Shown here in pieces: positions 34,075 to 43,148 of a stretch of DNA of 64,000 nt. The notes below the pieces were generated by a model, which made no database searches, was not told the DNA's origin, and saw nothing but the letters and a program-made list of their open reading frames with translations. Both the position numbers and the translations under genes were made by a program. Each line of letters starts with the position of its first letter. Position 1 is the stretch's first letter. The stretch comes from Halobaculum saliterrae (GTDB lineage Archaea > Halobacteriota > Halobacteria > Halobacteriales > Haloferacaceae), in the NCBI RefSeq assembly GCF_009831625.1, contig NZ_WUUS01000005.1:186001-250000 (forward strand). The letters run 5' to 3'.

Positions 34075-35610
34075 CTATCGATCGTCGTACACCACGTCGC
34101 CGGCCACCGCAGTCAGCGCCACCGCCACCTGATCGATCCGGTCGGACTGCTCCCACGGCGACTCGTCGAGCAGGACGAAGTCCGCGCGCTTGCCGGCCTC
34201 CAGCGTGCCGAGTCGGTCCTCGTCGAAGCCGGCATATGCCGCGCCCGCGGTGTACGCCCGCAGCGCCTCGGTGACGCCGAGCGACTGGTCCTCGCTGGGA
34301 GCGTTGACCGCGTAGTGGACGCCAAGCAGCGGATCCAGCGGCATGCAGTCGCTGCCGAACGCAAGCGGCGCGCCGGCGTCGATGTAGGCGGGCAGGCGGT
34401 TGGCGTCGGTCCGTCGGTCGCCGAGGCGGGCGTCGTACAGCCCGTCCTCGAAGCCCCACTTGTGGAAGTTGGGCTGCATCGACGCGACGACGCCCATGTC
34501 GGCCATCCGCTCGATCGCCTCGTCGCTCGCGAGCTCGCTGTGCTCGACGCGGTGGCGGGAGGCCTCCGGGTCGTCCGTCCCCTCGTAGGCGTCGAGTACG
34601 GCGTCGATCGCGGCGTCGCCGATCGCGTGCAGCGTCACCTGGAAGCCGTGGTCGTCGGCCCGGGTCACGAGGTCGTGGATCTCGTCGGGGTCGAGCACCC
34701 ACGTCCCGGTCTCCTTGGCGTCGTCGGCGTACGGCTCGTGAAGCCTCGCCGTCCGGCCGCCGAACGTGCCGTCGGTGTAGGACTTCACCGCCCCGGTCCG
34801 TACCATGTCGCTGCCGTGGTTCGTGCGCAACCCGGCGTCGATCAGCGAGTCGAGGTGGTCCGCCCAGTAGTTGATCCGCACGCGCAGCGTGAGTTCGTCC
34901 GCCAGATCGAGGTCGCGATACACCTGCGGCGCCTTCGACTGCCGGACCATGTCGTGGACCATCGTGGCGCCGCGCTCGTTGGCGTTCGCCTGGGCCGCGC
35001 GGATCAGTTCCTCGGCCTCCTCGGCGTCGGGTTCGATCGCCTCGTAGACGGGGTCGACCGCCTCCTCGACGATCACGCCGGTCGGCTCGCCCCCCTCGGT
35101 GCGCACGTCGTCGTCGGGCATCTCGTCGCCGAGCCGGTCGAGGAGCGGGTCGTTGACCGCGGCGACGTGCATGTCCTCGCGGAAGGCGACGACCGGGACC
35201 GTCTCGGAGACCTCGTGGAGGTCCTCGCGGGTGAGATAGCGGGATTCCTCCCACGTCGACTCGTCGTAGCCGAAGCCGAGCACCCACTCGTCCTCATCGA
35301 TCTCGTCTGCGCGTTCTCGGAGCAACCCGACCGCGTCGCTCGGAGACTCGGCCGCCGAGAGGTCGGCGTGAACCAGCGATCGACCCGCGTTGAGCAGATG
35401 GGTGTGGGCGTCGATCAGTCCGGGGATCGCGACGCGGCCGTCGGCGTCGATCGTCTCGGTGTCGGCGCCGGCGAGGAACTCCACGTCGTAGGTGGTGCCG
35501 AGGCGGACGACGCGGCCGTCGCGGACGGCGAACGCGTCGTACGTCTCGTCGGGGTCGGCGAGCGTGTGCACCTCGGCGTTCACGACGACGAGGTCCGCGG
35601 GTTCGGTCAT
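34075..35610 (-). CDS. Amidohydrolase family 3 (YtcJ-like) protein
   Basis: 511-residue metal-dependent hydrolase of the YtcJ branch. The HxH metal motif lies in LIDAHTHLLNAG (about 67-78), further marks are HAIGDAAIDAVLDAYEG and HRVEHSELASDEAIERM, and the metal Asp lies in LAFGSDCMPLDPLLG. Substrates of the branch are mostly unknown (N-substituted amides, indole amides, formamides). From the ATG at 35610 the protein begins MTEPADLVVVNAEVHTLA, the canonical amidohydrolase opening; the longer open frame upstream is Arg-rich and not coding. It ends just beside the tandem repeat and is divergent from hmgA. Confidence 0.88.
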   Translation of the reverse strand: MTEPADLVVVNAEVHTLADPDETYDAFAVRDGRVVRLGTTYDVEFLAGADTETIDADGRVAIPGLIDAHTHLLNAGRSLVHADLSAAESPSDAVGLLRERADEIDEDEWVLGFGYDESTWEESRYLTREDLHEVSETVPVVAFREDMHVAAVNDPLLDRLGDEMPDDDVRTEGGEPTGVIVEEAVDPVYEAIEPDAEEAEELIRAAQANANERGATMVHDMVRQSKAPQVYRDLDLADELTLRVRINYWADHLDSLIDAGLRTNHGSDMVRTGAVKSYTDGTFGGRTARLHEPYADDAKETGTWVLDPDEIHDLVTRADDHGFQVTLHAIGDAAIDAVLDAYEGTDDPEASRHRVEHSELASDEAIERMADMGVVASMQPNFHKWGFEDGLYDARLGDRRTDANRLPAYIDAGAPLAFGSDCMPLDPLLGVHYAVNAPSEDQSLGVTEALRAYTAGAAYAGFDEDRLGTLEAGKRADFVLLDESPWEQSDRIDQVAVALTAVAGDVVYDDR

Positions 35611-35717
35611 GCGCGAACGCGGGTCCCCGGGCGGCAAAACCGTTCGGGAAGCGGGCGGCCGCGGGGCGAGTGTGCGGAACCGACACCACTTAGCGCCCGC
35701 CGGGATCACCCACACCC

Positions 35718-36938
35718 ATGACCGACACCGACGCCGCCGCGCTCGCCGAGCGCGTGCGCGACGGCGACCTTCGCCTGTACGAGTTGGAGGAGCACGCCGA
35801 CGCCGACACCGCCGCCGCGGCGCGACGGCTGCTCGTCGAGGAGCACTCCGGCGCCGACCTCTCCACCAGCGGCGACTACGCCTTCGACGCCGCCGACGCC
35901 GACTCGAACATCGAGAACATGCTGGGCGCGATCCAGATCCCGGTGGGCGTCGTCGGCCCCGTCGAGATCGACGGCGGCGCCATCTCGGGGGAGCACTACC
36001 TCCCGATGGCGACCACGGAGGGGGCACTGCTCGCGTCGGTCAACCGCGGCTGCGCCGCGCTGAACACGGCCGGCGGGGCGGGCGCACGCGTCCTGAAAAA
36101 CCGGATGACACGTGCGCCGGCGTTCCGCGTCGCCGACGTGGCCGAGGCGGAGGCGCTCTCCTCGTGGGTCCGGGACAACGTCGACGCCCTCCGGGAGGCA
36201 GCCGAGTCGACGACGAGCCACGGCGAGTTGAAGGAGGCGACGCCGTACGTCGTCGGCAACACCGTGTTCGTCCGCTTCGCGTACGACACGAAGGACGCGA
36301 TGGGGATGAACATGGCAACCATCGCCACCGAGGAGGCGTGCGACGTGATCGAGGCCGAGACGACCGCCTCGCTCGTCGCGCTGTCGGGCAACCTCTGCAC
36401 GGACAAGAAGCCCGCCGCGATCAACGCCGTCGAGGGCCGGGGCCGGACGGTCGCCGCCGACGTGACGATCCCACGCGAGACGGTCGAGGAGACCCTGAAG
36501 ACGACGCCCGAGGCCGTCGCCGAGGTGAACACCCGCAAGAACCTCGTCGGCTCCGCGAAGGCCGGCAGCCTCGGGTTCAACGCCCACGTCGCCAACAGCG
36601 TCGCGGCGATGTTCCTCGCGACCGGGCAGGACGCCGCGCAGGTCGTCGAGGGGGCGAACGCGATCACCACGGCCGAGGTCGACGGCGACGGGGACCTGTA
36701 CGTCAGCGTCACCATCGCGTCGCTGGAGGTCGGCACCGTCGGCGGCGGCACGAAGCTCCCCACGCAGTCGGAGGCGCTGGACGTGCTCGGGGTTCGCGGC
36801 GGCGGCGACCCCGCCGGCAGCAACGGCGACGCGCTCGCGGAGGCCGTCGCGGTCGCCGCGCTGGCGGGCGAGCTCTCCCTGCTGTCGGCGCTCGCGTCGC
36901 GGAACCTCTCGTCGGCGCACGCGAGCCTCGGTCGGTAA
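35718..36938 (+). CDS. hmgA: 3-hydroxy-3-methylglutaryl-CoA reductase (NADPH)
   Basis: Reduces HMG-CoA to mevalonate, the committed step to the isoprenoid ether lipids of archaea; the haloarchaeal enzyme is the target of mevinolin. 406 residues. Landmarks are ENMLGAIQIPVGVVGP (about 75-90), the catalytic Glu in MATTEGALLASVNRGC, DAMGMNMATIATE with the dinucleotide-binding DAMGMN, the Lys of LCTDKKPAAIN, the Asp/His region GFNAHVANSVAAMFLATGQD and VGTVGGGTKLP. Length and motif set are class I-like. ATG at 35718; no strong TATA box visible beyond ACTTAGC about 26 bases upstream. Confidence 0.95.
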   Translation: MTDTDAAALAERVRDGDLRLYELEEHADADTAAAARRLLVEEHSGADLSTSGDYAFDAADADSNIENMLGAIQIPVGVVGPVEIDGGAISGEHYLPMATTEGALLASVNRGCAALNTAGGAGARVLKNRMTRAPAFRVADVAEAEALSSWVRDNVDALREAAESTTSHGELKEATPYVVGNTVFVRFAYDTKDAMGMNMATIATEEACDVIEAETTASLVALSGNLCTDKKPAAINAVEGRGRTVAADVTIPRETVEETLKTTPEAVAEVNTRKNLVGSAKAGSLGFNAHVANSVAAMFLATGQDAAQVVEGANAITTAEVDGDGDLYVSVTIASLEVGTVGGGTKLPTQSEALDVLGVRGGGDPAGSNGDALAEAVAVAALAGELSLLSALASRNLSSAHASLGR

Positions 36939-36989
36939 CCGTTCGGTCCAGCACTCCGGCTCGGACCGCCTCGGCTCCTGTCCTCGACG

Positions 36990-37373
36990 CTACCGTTCGT
37001 CCAGCCGCGTCGCGAGCGCCCGTATCGCCCACACGGTCCGTCGCCGGACCGAGAGGGGGTCCCCCCACAGGTGCGCCGCCATCGGCGCTTGGATCGCGGC
37101 CGCGGCGAACAGGAACCCGCCGACTGCGGGGTGGACGTACACCCACGCCGCCACCCCGGTAGTCCCCTCCCACACGAGCAGCGCGTACGCCGCCGCGCCG
37201 TGCATCGTCAGAAACATCCCCAGCAGGGAGACGAAGGCGGCGAGAAACAGGAGGCCCGCGTACGGCGGCGCGTCCGCCGTCCCGGCAGCGGACTGGAGCG
37301 GCCACGCGAGCGGCGCGTGGAGCACGCCGGCGGCCTCGACGCCGACTGCCGTCGCTCCCGCGATCATCGACAT
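36990..37373 (-). CDS. Small conserved membrane protein
   Basis: 127 residues with three probable membrane helices (about 38-58, AGLLFLAAFVSLLGMFLTMHG; 60-75; 80-100, AVGGFLFAAAAIQAPMAAHLW) and a basic C-terminus. I do not recognise a named family. A minus-strand TATA box CTTATATC lies 22-29 bases upstream of the ATG at 37373, indicating a leaderless transcript. Confidence 0.65.
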   Translation of the reverse strand: MSMIAGATAVGVEAAGVLHAPLAWPLQSAAGTADAPPYAGLLFLAAFVSLLGMFLTMHGAAAYALLVWEGTTGVAAWVYVHPAVGGFLFAAAAIQAPMAAHLWGDPLSVRRRTVWAIRALATRLDER

Positions 37374-37394
37374 GGTTCGACTGGATCGGTGTCC

Positions 37395-37402
37395 GATATA
37401 AG
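37395..37402 (-). promoter_or_regulatory. TATA box of small membrane protein gene
   Basis: CTTATATC on the minus strand, 22-29 bases before the ATG at 37373. Confidence 0.5.
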
Positions 37403-37415
37403 CGCTCCGCCGCCG

Positions 37416-37940
37416 TTACAGGAGTCGATACTCCCCGCGCGACTCCGTCGCCTCGCCGCGGCGCGTCAGTCGGTCGAGGATGTCTCGCGCCGCCTCGGCG
37501 GGCACGCCGTGGTCGGTCGCGTATCCGACGACGCCCTCCTCGGTCGCGTTGCCCTCCCTGAGCGCGTCCCGGACCACCTCGTCGCGCGAGCGCGACCCGC
37601 CGGCGGCGTCCTCGCCCGCGGACGCGACCTCGTCGGCGTCGAGCCCGGACCCCTCGAGGTACTCCCGGTCGTCGACGGCGCCCTCGAACCCGTCGAGCTC
37701 CCGTTCCAGTTCGTCGACCGTTCCCGCGCGTTCGAAGGCCTCAGACTGTCCCCGCTTGTCGGCGAGCAGCTTCGCCCGCGCCTGCGCGGCTGCGGCCCGG
37801 TCGTCCGACTCGTGGAACCGCTTCAGCCGGTCGGTCGGGTGCCGCGTCTCACAGCGCGGGCAGGTCGCCGACTCCTGCCGGTCGGGGTCGCTGACGAGCC
37901 AGTAGGTGCCACAGGAGCGACAGCCGACGACCGCGTACAT
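37416..37940 (-). CDS. DUF5817-like zinc-ribbon protein
   Basis: 174 residues. The N-terminal zinc ribbon (MYAVVGCRSCGTYWLVSDPD, then CPRC) has cysteines C7, C10, C28 and C31. A helical coiled-coil-like middle (LKRFHESDDRAAAAQARAKLL) and a C-terminal winged-helix-like region (EEGVVGYATDHGVPAEAARDILDRLTRRGE) follow. This matches the haloarchaeal family recalled as DUF5817; molecular role unknown. The frame continues upstream, but MYAVVGC is the family start. Its 5' end faces the divergent cupin gene. Confidence 0.78.
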   Translation of the reverse strand: MYAVVGCRSCGTYWLVSDPDRQESATCPRCETRHPTDRLKRFHESDDRAAAAQARAKLLADKRGQSEAFERAGTVDELERELDGFEGAVDDREYLEGSGLDADEVASAGEDAAGGSRSRDEVVRDALREGNATEEGVVGYATDHGVPAEAARDILDRLTRRGEATESRGEYRLL

Positions 37941-38058
37941 GGCCGCGGCTTGCTCGTCACAGGAGTTGAACCTTGCTACCGACGGGGCGAACGTCGCCGC
38001 ATTGGAGGGGGTCGGACCGGCGGCGCGTCTCGCCGGAAGCGAGGCAGTCGCCCGCGGA

Positions 38059-38064
38059 GTTAAG
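38059..38064 (+). promoter_or_regulatory. TATA-like box of the cupin gene
   Basis: GTTAAG located 25-30 bases upstream of the ATG at 38089, matching a leaderless transcript. Confidence 0.45.
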
Positions 38065-38088
38065 ACGCTCGCCGCCGCCGGCAACGGT

Positions 38089-38430
38089 ATGGAGCACGAA
38101 CCGCACGACCCGAGCGCGGACACCGAGGCGGTGTCCGGGGTCCACCTCGCGCAGTTGGCGACCGGCGCCGAGATGAGCGTCCAGCACTTCTCGATCGATC
38201 CCGGCGCCGAGGTGCCGTCGCACAGCCACCGTCACGAGCAGGCGGGGTACATCACAGCCGGCACGCTCACGTTCCTCCTCGCCGACGGCGAGGAGGTCGT
38301 CTGCGAGGCCGGCGACTCGTACGTGCTCGCGGGCGAGGAGGTGCACGGCGTCGAGAACCGCGGCGACGAACAGGTCGAGGGAATCGACGTCTTCAGCCCG
38401 CCGCGACCGAACCCGGACTGGCAGGAGTGA
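38089..38430 (+). CDS. Cupin-domain protein
   Basis: 113-residue single cupin. Metal-binding motif 1 reads PSHSHRHEQAGYITAGTLTF, with its three His and Glu in canonical spacing. Motif 2 is SYVLAGEEVHGVENRG, with the fourth ligand at the HG histidine. Small cupins bind metals and act as isomerases, dioxygenases or sensors; nothing here specifies which. The upstream open frame (from 37906) overlaps the divergent zinc-ribbon gene and is ignored because of the TATA position. Confidence 0.85.
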   Translation: MEHEPHDPSADTEAVSGVHLAQLATGAEMSVQHFSIDPGAEVPSHSHRHEQAGYITAGTLTFLLADGEEVVCEAGDSYVLAGEEVHGVENRGDEQVEGIDVFSPPRPNPDWQE

Positions 38431-38452
38431 GACTCAGTCGCGGGGGGAGCGC

Positions 38453-39067
38453 TCAGTCCGCCCCCGCCTCGGCGTCGTCGTCGAGGTCGCTCTCGTCGAC
38501 GCCCGGGGCCGCGCTCACGTCGACCTCGTCCGGCTCGTCGGTGCCGCCGACGTGGAGTTCGCCGTCCGCGTCCTCGACGTACGCGTCGTCGGCGAAGCCG
38601 GCGACGGCGTTCTCGAACTCCTCGTCGTCCATCCGGCCGGGCGTCTCGGGCGCGTCGGCGACGCCGTCGGCGGGGCGGAAGTCGCCGAGCGGGTCGTCGA
38701 TGGTGATGCCGTACCGTGTGAAGAACTCCTCGTAGCGACGGTAGTGTTCCTCCAGCTCGTCGCTGGGGATCTCCATCATCTCCGCCCAGCCGTGGTTGAA
38801 GAAGTCGAAGTTCGCCTGCACGTGGGTTATCTCGCGGGCCTCCGCCTCGGGGTAACCCGCCTCCAGCGCCGCGACATACGTGTCCATCGTCGCGTCGAAG
38901 AAGTCGTCGAGGTGTGCCCGTCGCTCCTCGCGACGACCCTCGTCAGCCTTGTCGAGGAAGATGTCCGTGTGCATGCCGACGAGCCTGTCGTTGACGTAGC
39001 CGCCGACGACCGGCGTGGTGAGCGCGCGCTTTGCGGCCCAGTGGCGGACGTTCTGCCGGAGCTTCAT
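38453..39067 (-). CDS. DUF6149-like conserved haloarchaeal protein
   Basis: 204 residues starting MKLRQNVRHWAAKRALTTP, mostly helical, with the conserved phrase EAREITHVQANFDFFNHGWA (about 78-97) and MMEIPSDELEEHY. Residues after about 135 are acidic and poorly conserved-looking. It matches a haloarchaeal family I recall as DUF6149; function is unknown. No membrane segment or known catalytic motif is visible. It is convergent with the cupin gene. Confidence 0.75.
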   Translation of the reverse strand: MKLRQNVRHWAAKRALTTPVVGGYVNDRLVGMHTDIFLDKADEGRREERRAHLDDFFDATMDTYVAALEAGYPEAEAREITHVQANFDFFNHGWAEMMEIPSDELEEHYRRYEEFFTRYGITIDDPLGDFRPADGVADAPETPGRMDDEEFENAVAGFADDAYVEDADGELHVGGTDEPDEVDVSAAPGVDESDLDDDAEAGAD

Positions 39068-39232
39068 ATCCGTTCTAGAGCCCGTGGACCCTTGAATGTG
39101 CGGCGATCCGGTGTCCGACCCTGACGATCATCCTTTCAGTCCTAAAGGATCTGGGGAATTCCATTGGTACGGACTCTCGTGAACCCTCACGTCGATAGCA
39201 ACCCACATTAACCCCGAATCCGAATCGCCGGT

Positions 39233-40477
39233 ATGAGCGAGTCGTTCGTCATCATCGGCGACGGGATCTCCGGTAGCTCTGCCGCCGAGACCCTCCGGGA
39301 GGAGGAGCCCGACGCCGACATCACCGTGATCACAGACGAGGGGGAGGCCCTCTATAACCGCATCCTCATCAAGGAGTTCGCCAAGGGGAAGCTCCCCGAG
39401 GCGCCCATCTCCATCCACGAGGAGGGGTGGTACGAGGAGCGCGACATCGACCTCGAACTCAACACGCTCGTCACCGACATCCGGACCGACGACCACGAGG
39501 TCGAGACCCACGAGGGCGACGTGCTGGAGTACGACAAACTGCTCCTCGCGGTCGGCGGCACGCCCCAGCAGCTTCCGGTCGAGGGGAGCGACGCCGAGGG
39601 CGTCCACCACTTCTGGACGTTCCAGGACGCCCGACGCATCCGCGAGTCGGCCGAGGAGGCGGACGACGCCGTCATCGTCGGCGCCGGCCTGCTCGGGATC
39701 GACCTGGCGGCCATCTGTGGCGCCCAGGACATCGAGGGCAAGTACCTGATGCGGGGCAACTCCTGGTGGCGCTACGCGCTCGACGAGGAGGGCGCCGAGA
39801 TCATGCACGAGGCGATGCGCGAGCGCGGCGTCGAGCCAGTCTTCGACTCCGGCGTCGATCACTTCGAGACCGACGACGACGGCCACGTGACGGCGGCGGT
39901 CGACCCCAACGGCGATCGCTTCGAGGCCGACTTCGCGGGCGTCGCCATCGGGCTGAACCTCAACACCGAACTCGTCGAGGACACGCCCATCGAGACCGAC
40001 GACGGGATCGTCGTCGACGAGTACATGCGGACGAACGACGAGGACGTGTTCGCCGCGGGCGACATCACCCGGTTCCACGACCTGATCCTCGGCGAGCAGG
40101 CCCAGAACGGCGCGTGGGGCAGCGCGAAGGAGCAGGGTACCATCGCCGCGAAGAACATGCTCGAGTACGAGTCCGAGGAGTTCCGCTGGGTCTCCTCGTA
40201 CTCCATCACGCACTTCGACTTCCCGTTCCTCTCCTTCGGCCACCCGACGCTCGGCGACGACGAGGTCATGCGCTCGTTCGGCGACGACGAGTGGCGCCGC
40301 CTCGCGCTGAAGGACGGGAAGATCGTCGGCGGCGTGCTCATCGGCAACCTCGCACCCCAGTCGGCGTACAAGCAGCTCATGCGCGAGCAGGTCGACGTGA
40401 GCGGCCAGAAGGACCTCCTCATGACCGAGGGGTTCTCCGTCGACGACCTCGAGACCGAGGGCGCGGCTGCCGAGTAG
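39233..40477 (+). CDS. FAD-dependent NAD(P)H oxidoreductase (nitrite-reductase-like)
   Basis: 414-residue pyridine nucleotide-disulfide family protein. The FAD loop is VIIGDGISGSSAAETLR (about 6-22), the NAD(P)-binding loop VIVGAGLLGIDLAA (about 146-159), and the second FAD motif DEDVFAAGDITRF. The phrase NRILIKEFAKGKLPE and overall arrangement are those of the flavin module of NAD(P)H nitrite reductases and of rubredoxin/ferredoxin reductases. There are no redox-active CxxxxC cysteines, so it is not a disulfide reductase. The electron acceptor is unknown. TATA-like CACATTAA about 24-30 bases upstream of the ATG. Confidence 0.88.
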   Translation: MSESFVIIGDGISGSSAAETLREEEPDADITVITDEGEALYNRILIKEFAKGKLPEAPISIHEEGWYEERDIDLELNTLVTDIRTDDHEVETHEGDVLEYDKLLLAVGGTPQQLPVEGSDAEGVHHFWTFQDARRIRESAEEADDAVIVGAGLLGIDLAAICGAQDIEGKYLMRGNSWWRYALDEEGAEIMHEAMRERGVEPVFDSGVDHFETDDDGHVTAAVDPNGDRFEADFAGVAIGLNLNTELVEDTPIETDDGIVVDEYMRTNDEDVFAAGDITRFHDLILGEQAQNGAWGSAKEQGTIAAKNMLEYESEEFRWVSSYSITHFDFPFLSFGHPTLGDDEVMRSFGDDEWRRLALKDGKIVGGVLIGNLAPQSAYKQLMREQVDVSGQKDLLMTEGFSVDDLETEGAAAE

Positions 40478-40696
40478 TTCCCGTCTCGTTCGCCCCGCTC
40501 CACGTCCCGTTCGCCACCCGGTCGGTTCGCCTTTCTCCGAATCGTCCGTGTGTCCGCGAGCGAAGGCGCAACCGATACGACGGGGGCGACGCCGGCGATG
40601 CCGCCGACGATCGTGCCGACTCGGGGAGGACCTCGACCGACACTGGACGAGCGACGGGACCGACACCGTTTTCGGCGCCACCCTCGGAGTGCGACC

Positions 40697-41113
40697 ATGG
40701 ATGCCGGCGGTTCGAGCGACATGACGCTCGCCTTCGAGTTGGACGCGCTGCGGTCGTTGGCCGATCCGAACGCGGTGTTCAACGACGCGCGCGGGTGGAC
40801 CGAATACGTCGGCGTGGTCTCGGAGAAACCCACGTACGTCGTCACCAACTTCACACGGAAGCACCGCGTCCGGCAGGACTTCTTCTCGGGTCCCCGGGGG
40901 GTGACGGAGTCGCTGGAGAACGTGAAGCGCCAGTTCGACACCGACCGACACGTGTTCGTCGGGACGACCGACGAGGATCGCGCGGTCGCCGAGGAGACCG
41001 GCTGGGAGTTCCTCCCGCTGGCACAGGCCGCCGAGTCGGCCGGCTGGACGACGACCGACCCCGACGAAGAGTCCGACCCCCTCGGCGACGACACGCGCGA
41101 CGACTGGCCATAG
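40697..41113 (+). CDS. Conserved haloarchaeal protein (DUF7124-like)
   Basis: 138 residues. The core starts MTLAFELDALRSLADPNAVF (internal ATG at 40721) and contains VVSEKPTYVVTNFTRKHR, then RQDFFSGPRGVTESLENVK and HVFVGTTDEDR. I recall this as a small conserved haloarchaeal family (DUF7124, moderate certainty); function unknown. Either the ATG at 40697 or the one at 40721 could be the true start; a T-rich CGTTTTC about 26 bases before 40697 favours the longer form. The last 20 residues are acidic. Confidence 0.7.
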   Translation: MDAGGSSDMTLAFELDALRSLADPNAVFNDARGWTEYVGVVSEKPTYVVTNFTRKHRVRQDFFSGPRGVTESLENVKRQFDTDRHVFVGTTDEDRAVAEETGWEFLPLAQAAESAGWTTTDPDEESDPLGDDTRDDWP

Positions 41114-41217
41114 GCACGCGTCGCCCCCGCGGCGGCGGGCCGCGGGCACGACGCGTGCGAGGGGGTTTCACCTTTCGAAACCACTAATCAGCGTCGACCC
41201 TTGGGAGTATTCACTCA

Positions 41218-42144
41218 ATGAGTCACCAGTTGCCGGACGTGCAGGCCAGTCGGCCGGACGTCTCCGTCGGACTCAGCCAGGTCGGGGTCACCGGCGTCGA
41301 CAAACTCGTGAAGGTCGACCGGGGCGACCCGCGACCGTGGGTGTTCATGGCGGAGTTCTCGGTGTTCGTCGACCTCCCCGGCGAGCGCAAGGGGATCGAC
41401 ATGAGCCGGAACATGGAGGTCATCGACGAGGTGCTGGAGGCGGCGACACGCGAGGAGGCGTACCGCATCGAGGACGTCTGCGGCGACGCCGCCGAGCGGC
41501 TGCTCGCGAAACACGACTACACGACGACCGCGGAGATCGAGATGACGGCCGAGCTCGCGGCCCGGGAGGACACGCCCGCCTCCGGTCGGGAGACGCAGTC
41601 GACGTTCACCGTCGTCGCCTCCGCCGTCGCCGACGAGGACGGCACCCGCGAGGAGATCGGCGCCGAAGTGACCGGAATGACCGTCTGCCCGTGTTCACAG
41701 GGCATGTCCGAGTCTCGCGCCCGCGAGAAGCTCGACGACCTCGGCGTCGACGACGAGGTCGCCGAGGAGTTCCTCGATGCCGTCCCTCAACCGGGGCACT
41801 CCCAGCGCGGGCACGCCACGCTCACGTTCACGGCCGACGGGACGCCCGACGTCGACCTCCTGGACGTGATCGACACAGCGCGCGACTCGATGAGCGCGCG
41901 GATCTACAACTACGCCAAGCGTCCCGACGAGGATCACATGACCTACGAGGCGCACATGGACGCGAAGTTCGTCGAGGACTGTGTCCGCGCGCTCGCCGAG
42001 GACGTGGTCGAGACGTACGACCACCTCGACGACGACGTGGTCGTCCACATGAAGCAGTCGAACGACGAGTCCATCCATCAGCACAACGCCCACGCCGAGC
42101 GCGAGATCACGATGGGAACGCTGCGCGAGGAGCTGGCTCGATAA
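41218..42144 (+). CDS. mptA: GTP cyclohydrolase MptA
   Basis: Archaeal type IB (FolE2-like) GTP cyclohydrolase that makes 7,8-dihydroneopterin 2',3'-cyclic phosphate, the first step to tetrahydromethanopterin- or folate-type pterins and archaeosine. 308 residues with the tunnelling fold marks [35 protein letters not shown] (metal/GTP contacts), [15 protein letters not shown] (with the catalytic Cys), [12 protein letters not shown] and [18 protein letters not shown]. The ATG at 41218 gives the family length; a TATA-like ACTAATC lies about 30 bases upstream. Confidence 0.93.
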   Translation: MSHQLPDVQASRPDVSVGLSQVGVTGVDKLVKVDRGDPRPWVFMAEFSVFVDLPGERKGIDMSRNMEVIDEVLEAATREEAYRIEDVCGDAAERLLAKHDYTTTAEIEMTAELAAREDTPASGRETQSTFTVVASAVADEDGTREEIGAEVTGMTVCPCSQGMSESRAREKLDDLGVDDEVAEEFLDAVPQPGHSQRGHATLTFTADGTPDVDLLDVIDTARDSMSARIYNYAKRPDEDHMTYEAHMDAKFVEDCVRALAEDVVETYDHLDDDVVVHMKQSNDESIHQHNAHAEREITMGTLREELAR

Positions 42145-42203
42145 CGACGGCCCGTATCCGCTGTACTCGGGCCGGCTCGGCTCCGATTCGGTTTCTCAGG
42201 CGT

Positions 42204-43007
42204 TCACAGCGACAGCGGCGACGCCTCTTGCCACCGCTCGCGGAACGTCCGGCGGACGTCGCCGGCGAACTCGGGGTCCTTCAGGTCGATCATCGCGAAG
42301 GACTCGTCGGGGTCGACCGGACTCGGGACCTCCATGCACACCTCCGCGTCGTCGACGAGCGTGAACGTCCCGCGCAACCCCGGCGCGGTCCGGACCGCGA
42401 AGTTCGGGTGGTCGGCCATCCGGTCGAAGTATCGCTCGCCGACGCTCTCGGGGAGCTGCGCGGGGACCTCCTCGGAGAGCAGCAGCGACACGTCGACGCC
42501 GCGTTCGAGCGCCGCCTCCAGCTCCTCGGTGACCGCCTCGCCGATGGCGCCGATGTCGAGTCCGGACGCCGGTGCGGCCGCGATCATCACGACGCGGTCG
42601 TCGGCCGCCGACAACCGTTCGAGTAGCAGATCGGCCGTCTCCTCGGGGCCGAGCGCGGCCGTCCAGAACTGCTCGTCGGGTGGGTCGCCGGCCTCCAACT
42701 CGGTGGAGAGCTCCTCGACGACGGCCTCGTACTGCTCGGCCTGCTCGTCGAGTTCGCGTTGCTTCTCCTCCAGCAGTCGATCGAGGGCGGCGTCCGGCTC
42801 GACCGCGAGGTACTTCTTCGGCCTGCTCGCCGCCTGACTCCGGGCGAGTCGGTGCCGTTCGAGGCTGTTGAGCACGTCGTACACCCGACCCATCGGCACG
42901 CCGCTCGCCTCGGACAACTCCTTTGCGGTTGCCGGCCCGGCGTCGAGGAGGGCGCGGTACGCACGGGATTCGTACTCCGAGAGCCCCAGGTCGCGAAGGT
43001 CTGCCAT
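42204..43007 (-). CDS. TrmB family transcriptional regulator
   Basis: 267 residues. N-terminal winged helix DLGLSEYESRAYRALLDAGPATAKELSEASGVPMGRVYDVLNS is the typical TrmB HTH (given here in two adjoining parts: the SEYESRAYRALL helix and the GVPMGRVYDVLNSLERH recognition part). A helical linker (about 75-110) and a C-terminal TrmB/PLD-like domain follow with DRVVMIAAAP. TrmB regulators in haloarchaea control sugar and central metabolism. A T6 run on the minus strand lies 25-30 bases upstream of the ATG at 43007, fitting a leaderless transcript. Confidence 0.85.
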   Translation of the reverse strand: MADLRDLGLSEYESRAYRALLDAGPATAKELSEASGVPMGRVYDVLNSLERHRLARSQAASRPKKYLAVEPDAALDRLLEEKQRELDEQAEQYEAVVEELSTELEAGDPPDEQFWTAALGPEETADLLLERLSAADDRVVMIAAAPASGLDIGAIGEAVTEELEAALERGVDVSLLLSEEVPAQLPESVGERYFDRMADHPNFAVRTAPGLRGTFTLVDDAEVCMEVPSPVDPDESFAMIDLKDPEFAGDVRRTFRERWQEASPLSL

Positions 43008-43031
43008 ACCATCCCCACGGGACGGGGGGTG

Positions 43032-43037
43032 AAAAAA
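43032..43037 (-). promoter_or_regulatory. TATA-like element of the TrmB regulator gene
   Basis: A run of six T on the minus strand, 25-30 bases upstream of the ATG at 43007, standing out from a GC-rich surround. Confidence 0.4.
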
Positions 43038-43148
43038 CACACTGGGAGTTTACCGGGTCACCGCGACGGGGAGACGTCACCGTCCGACCGCACGCCCGCA
43101 CGACCGTCCGCTCTGTGAGTCCACGGCTCGCGTGACCGCGCGTTCGCG

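Noticed and set aside
33859-35721. Plus-strand frame running through the repeat and opposite the amidohydrolase
   Set aside because: The repeat is open in all three plus-strand frames because it lacks stop codons; the remaining part is antisense to a gene with an HxH metal site.
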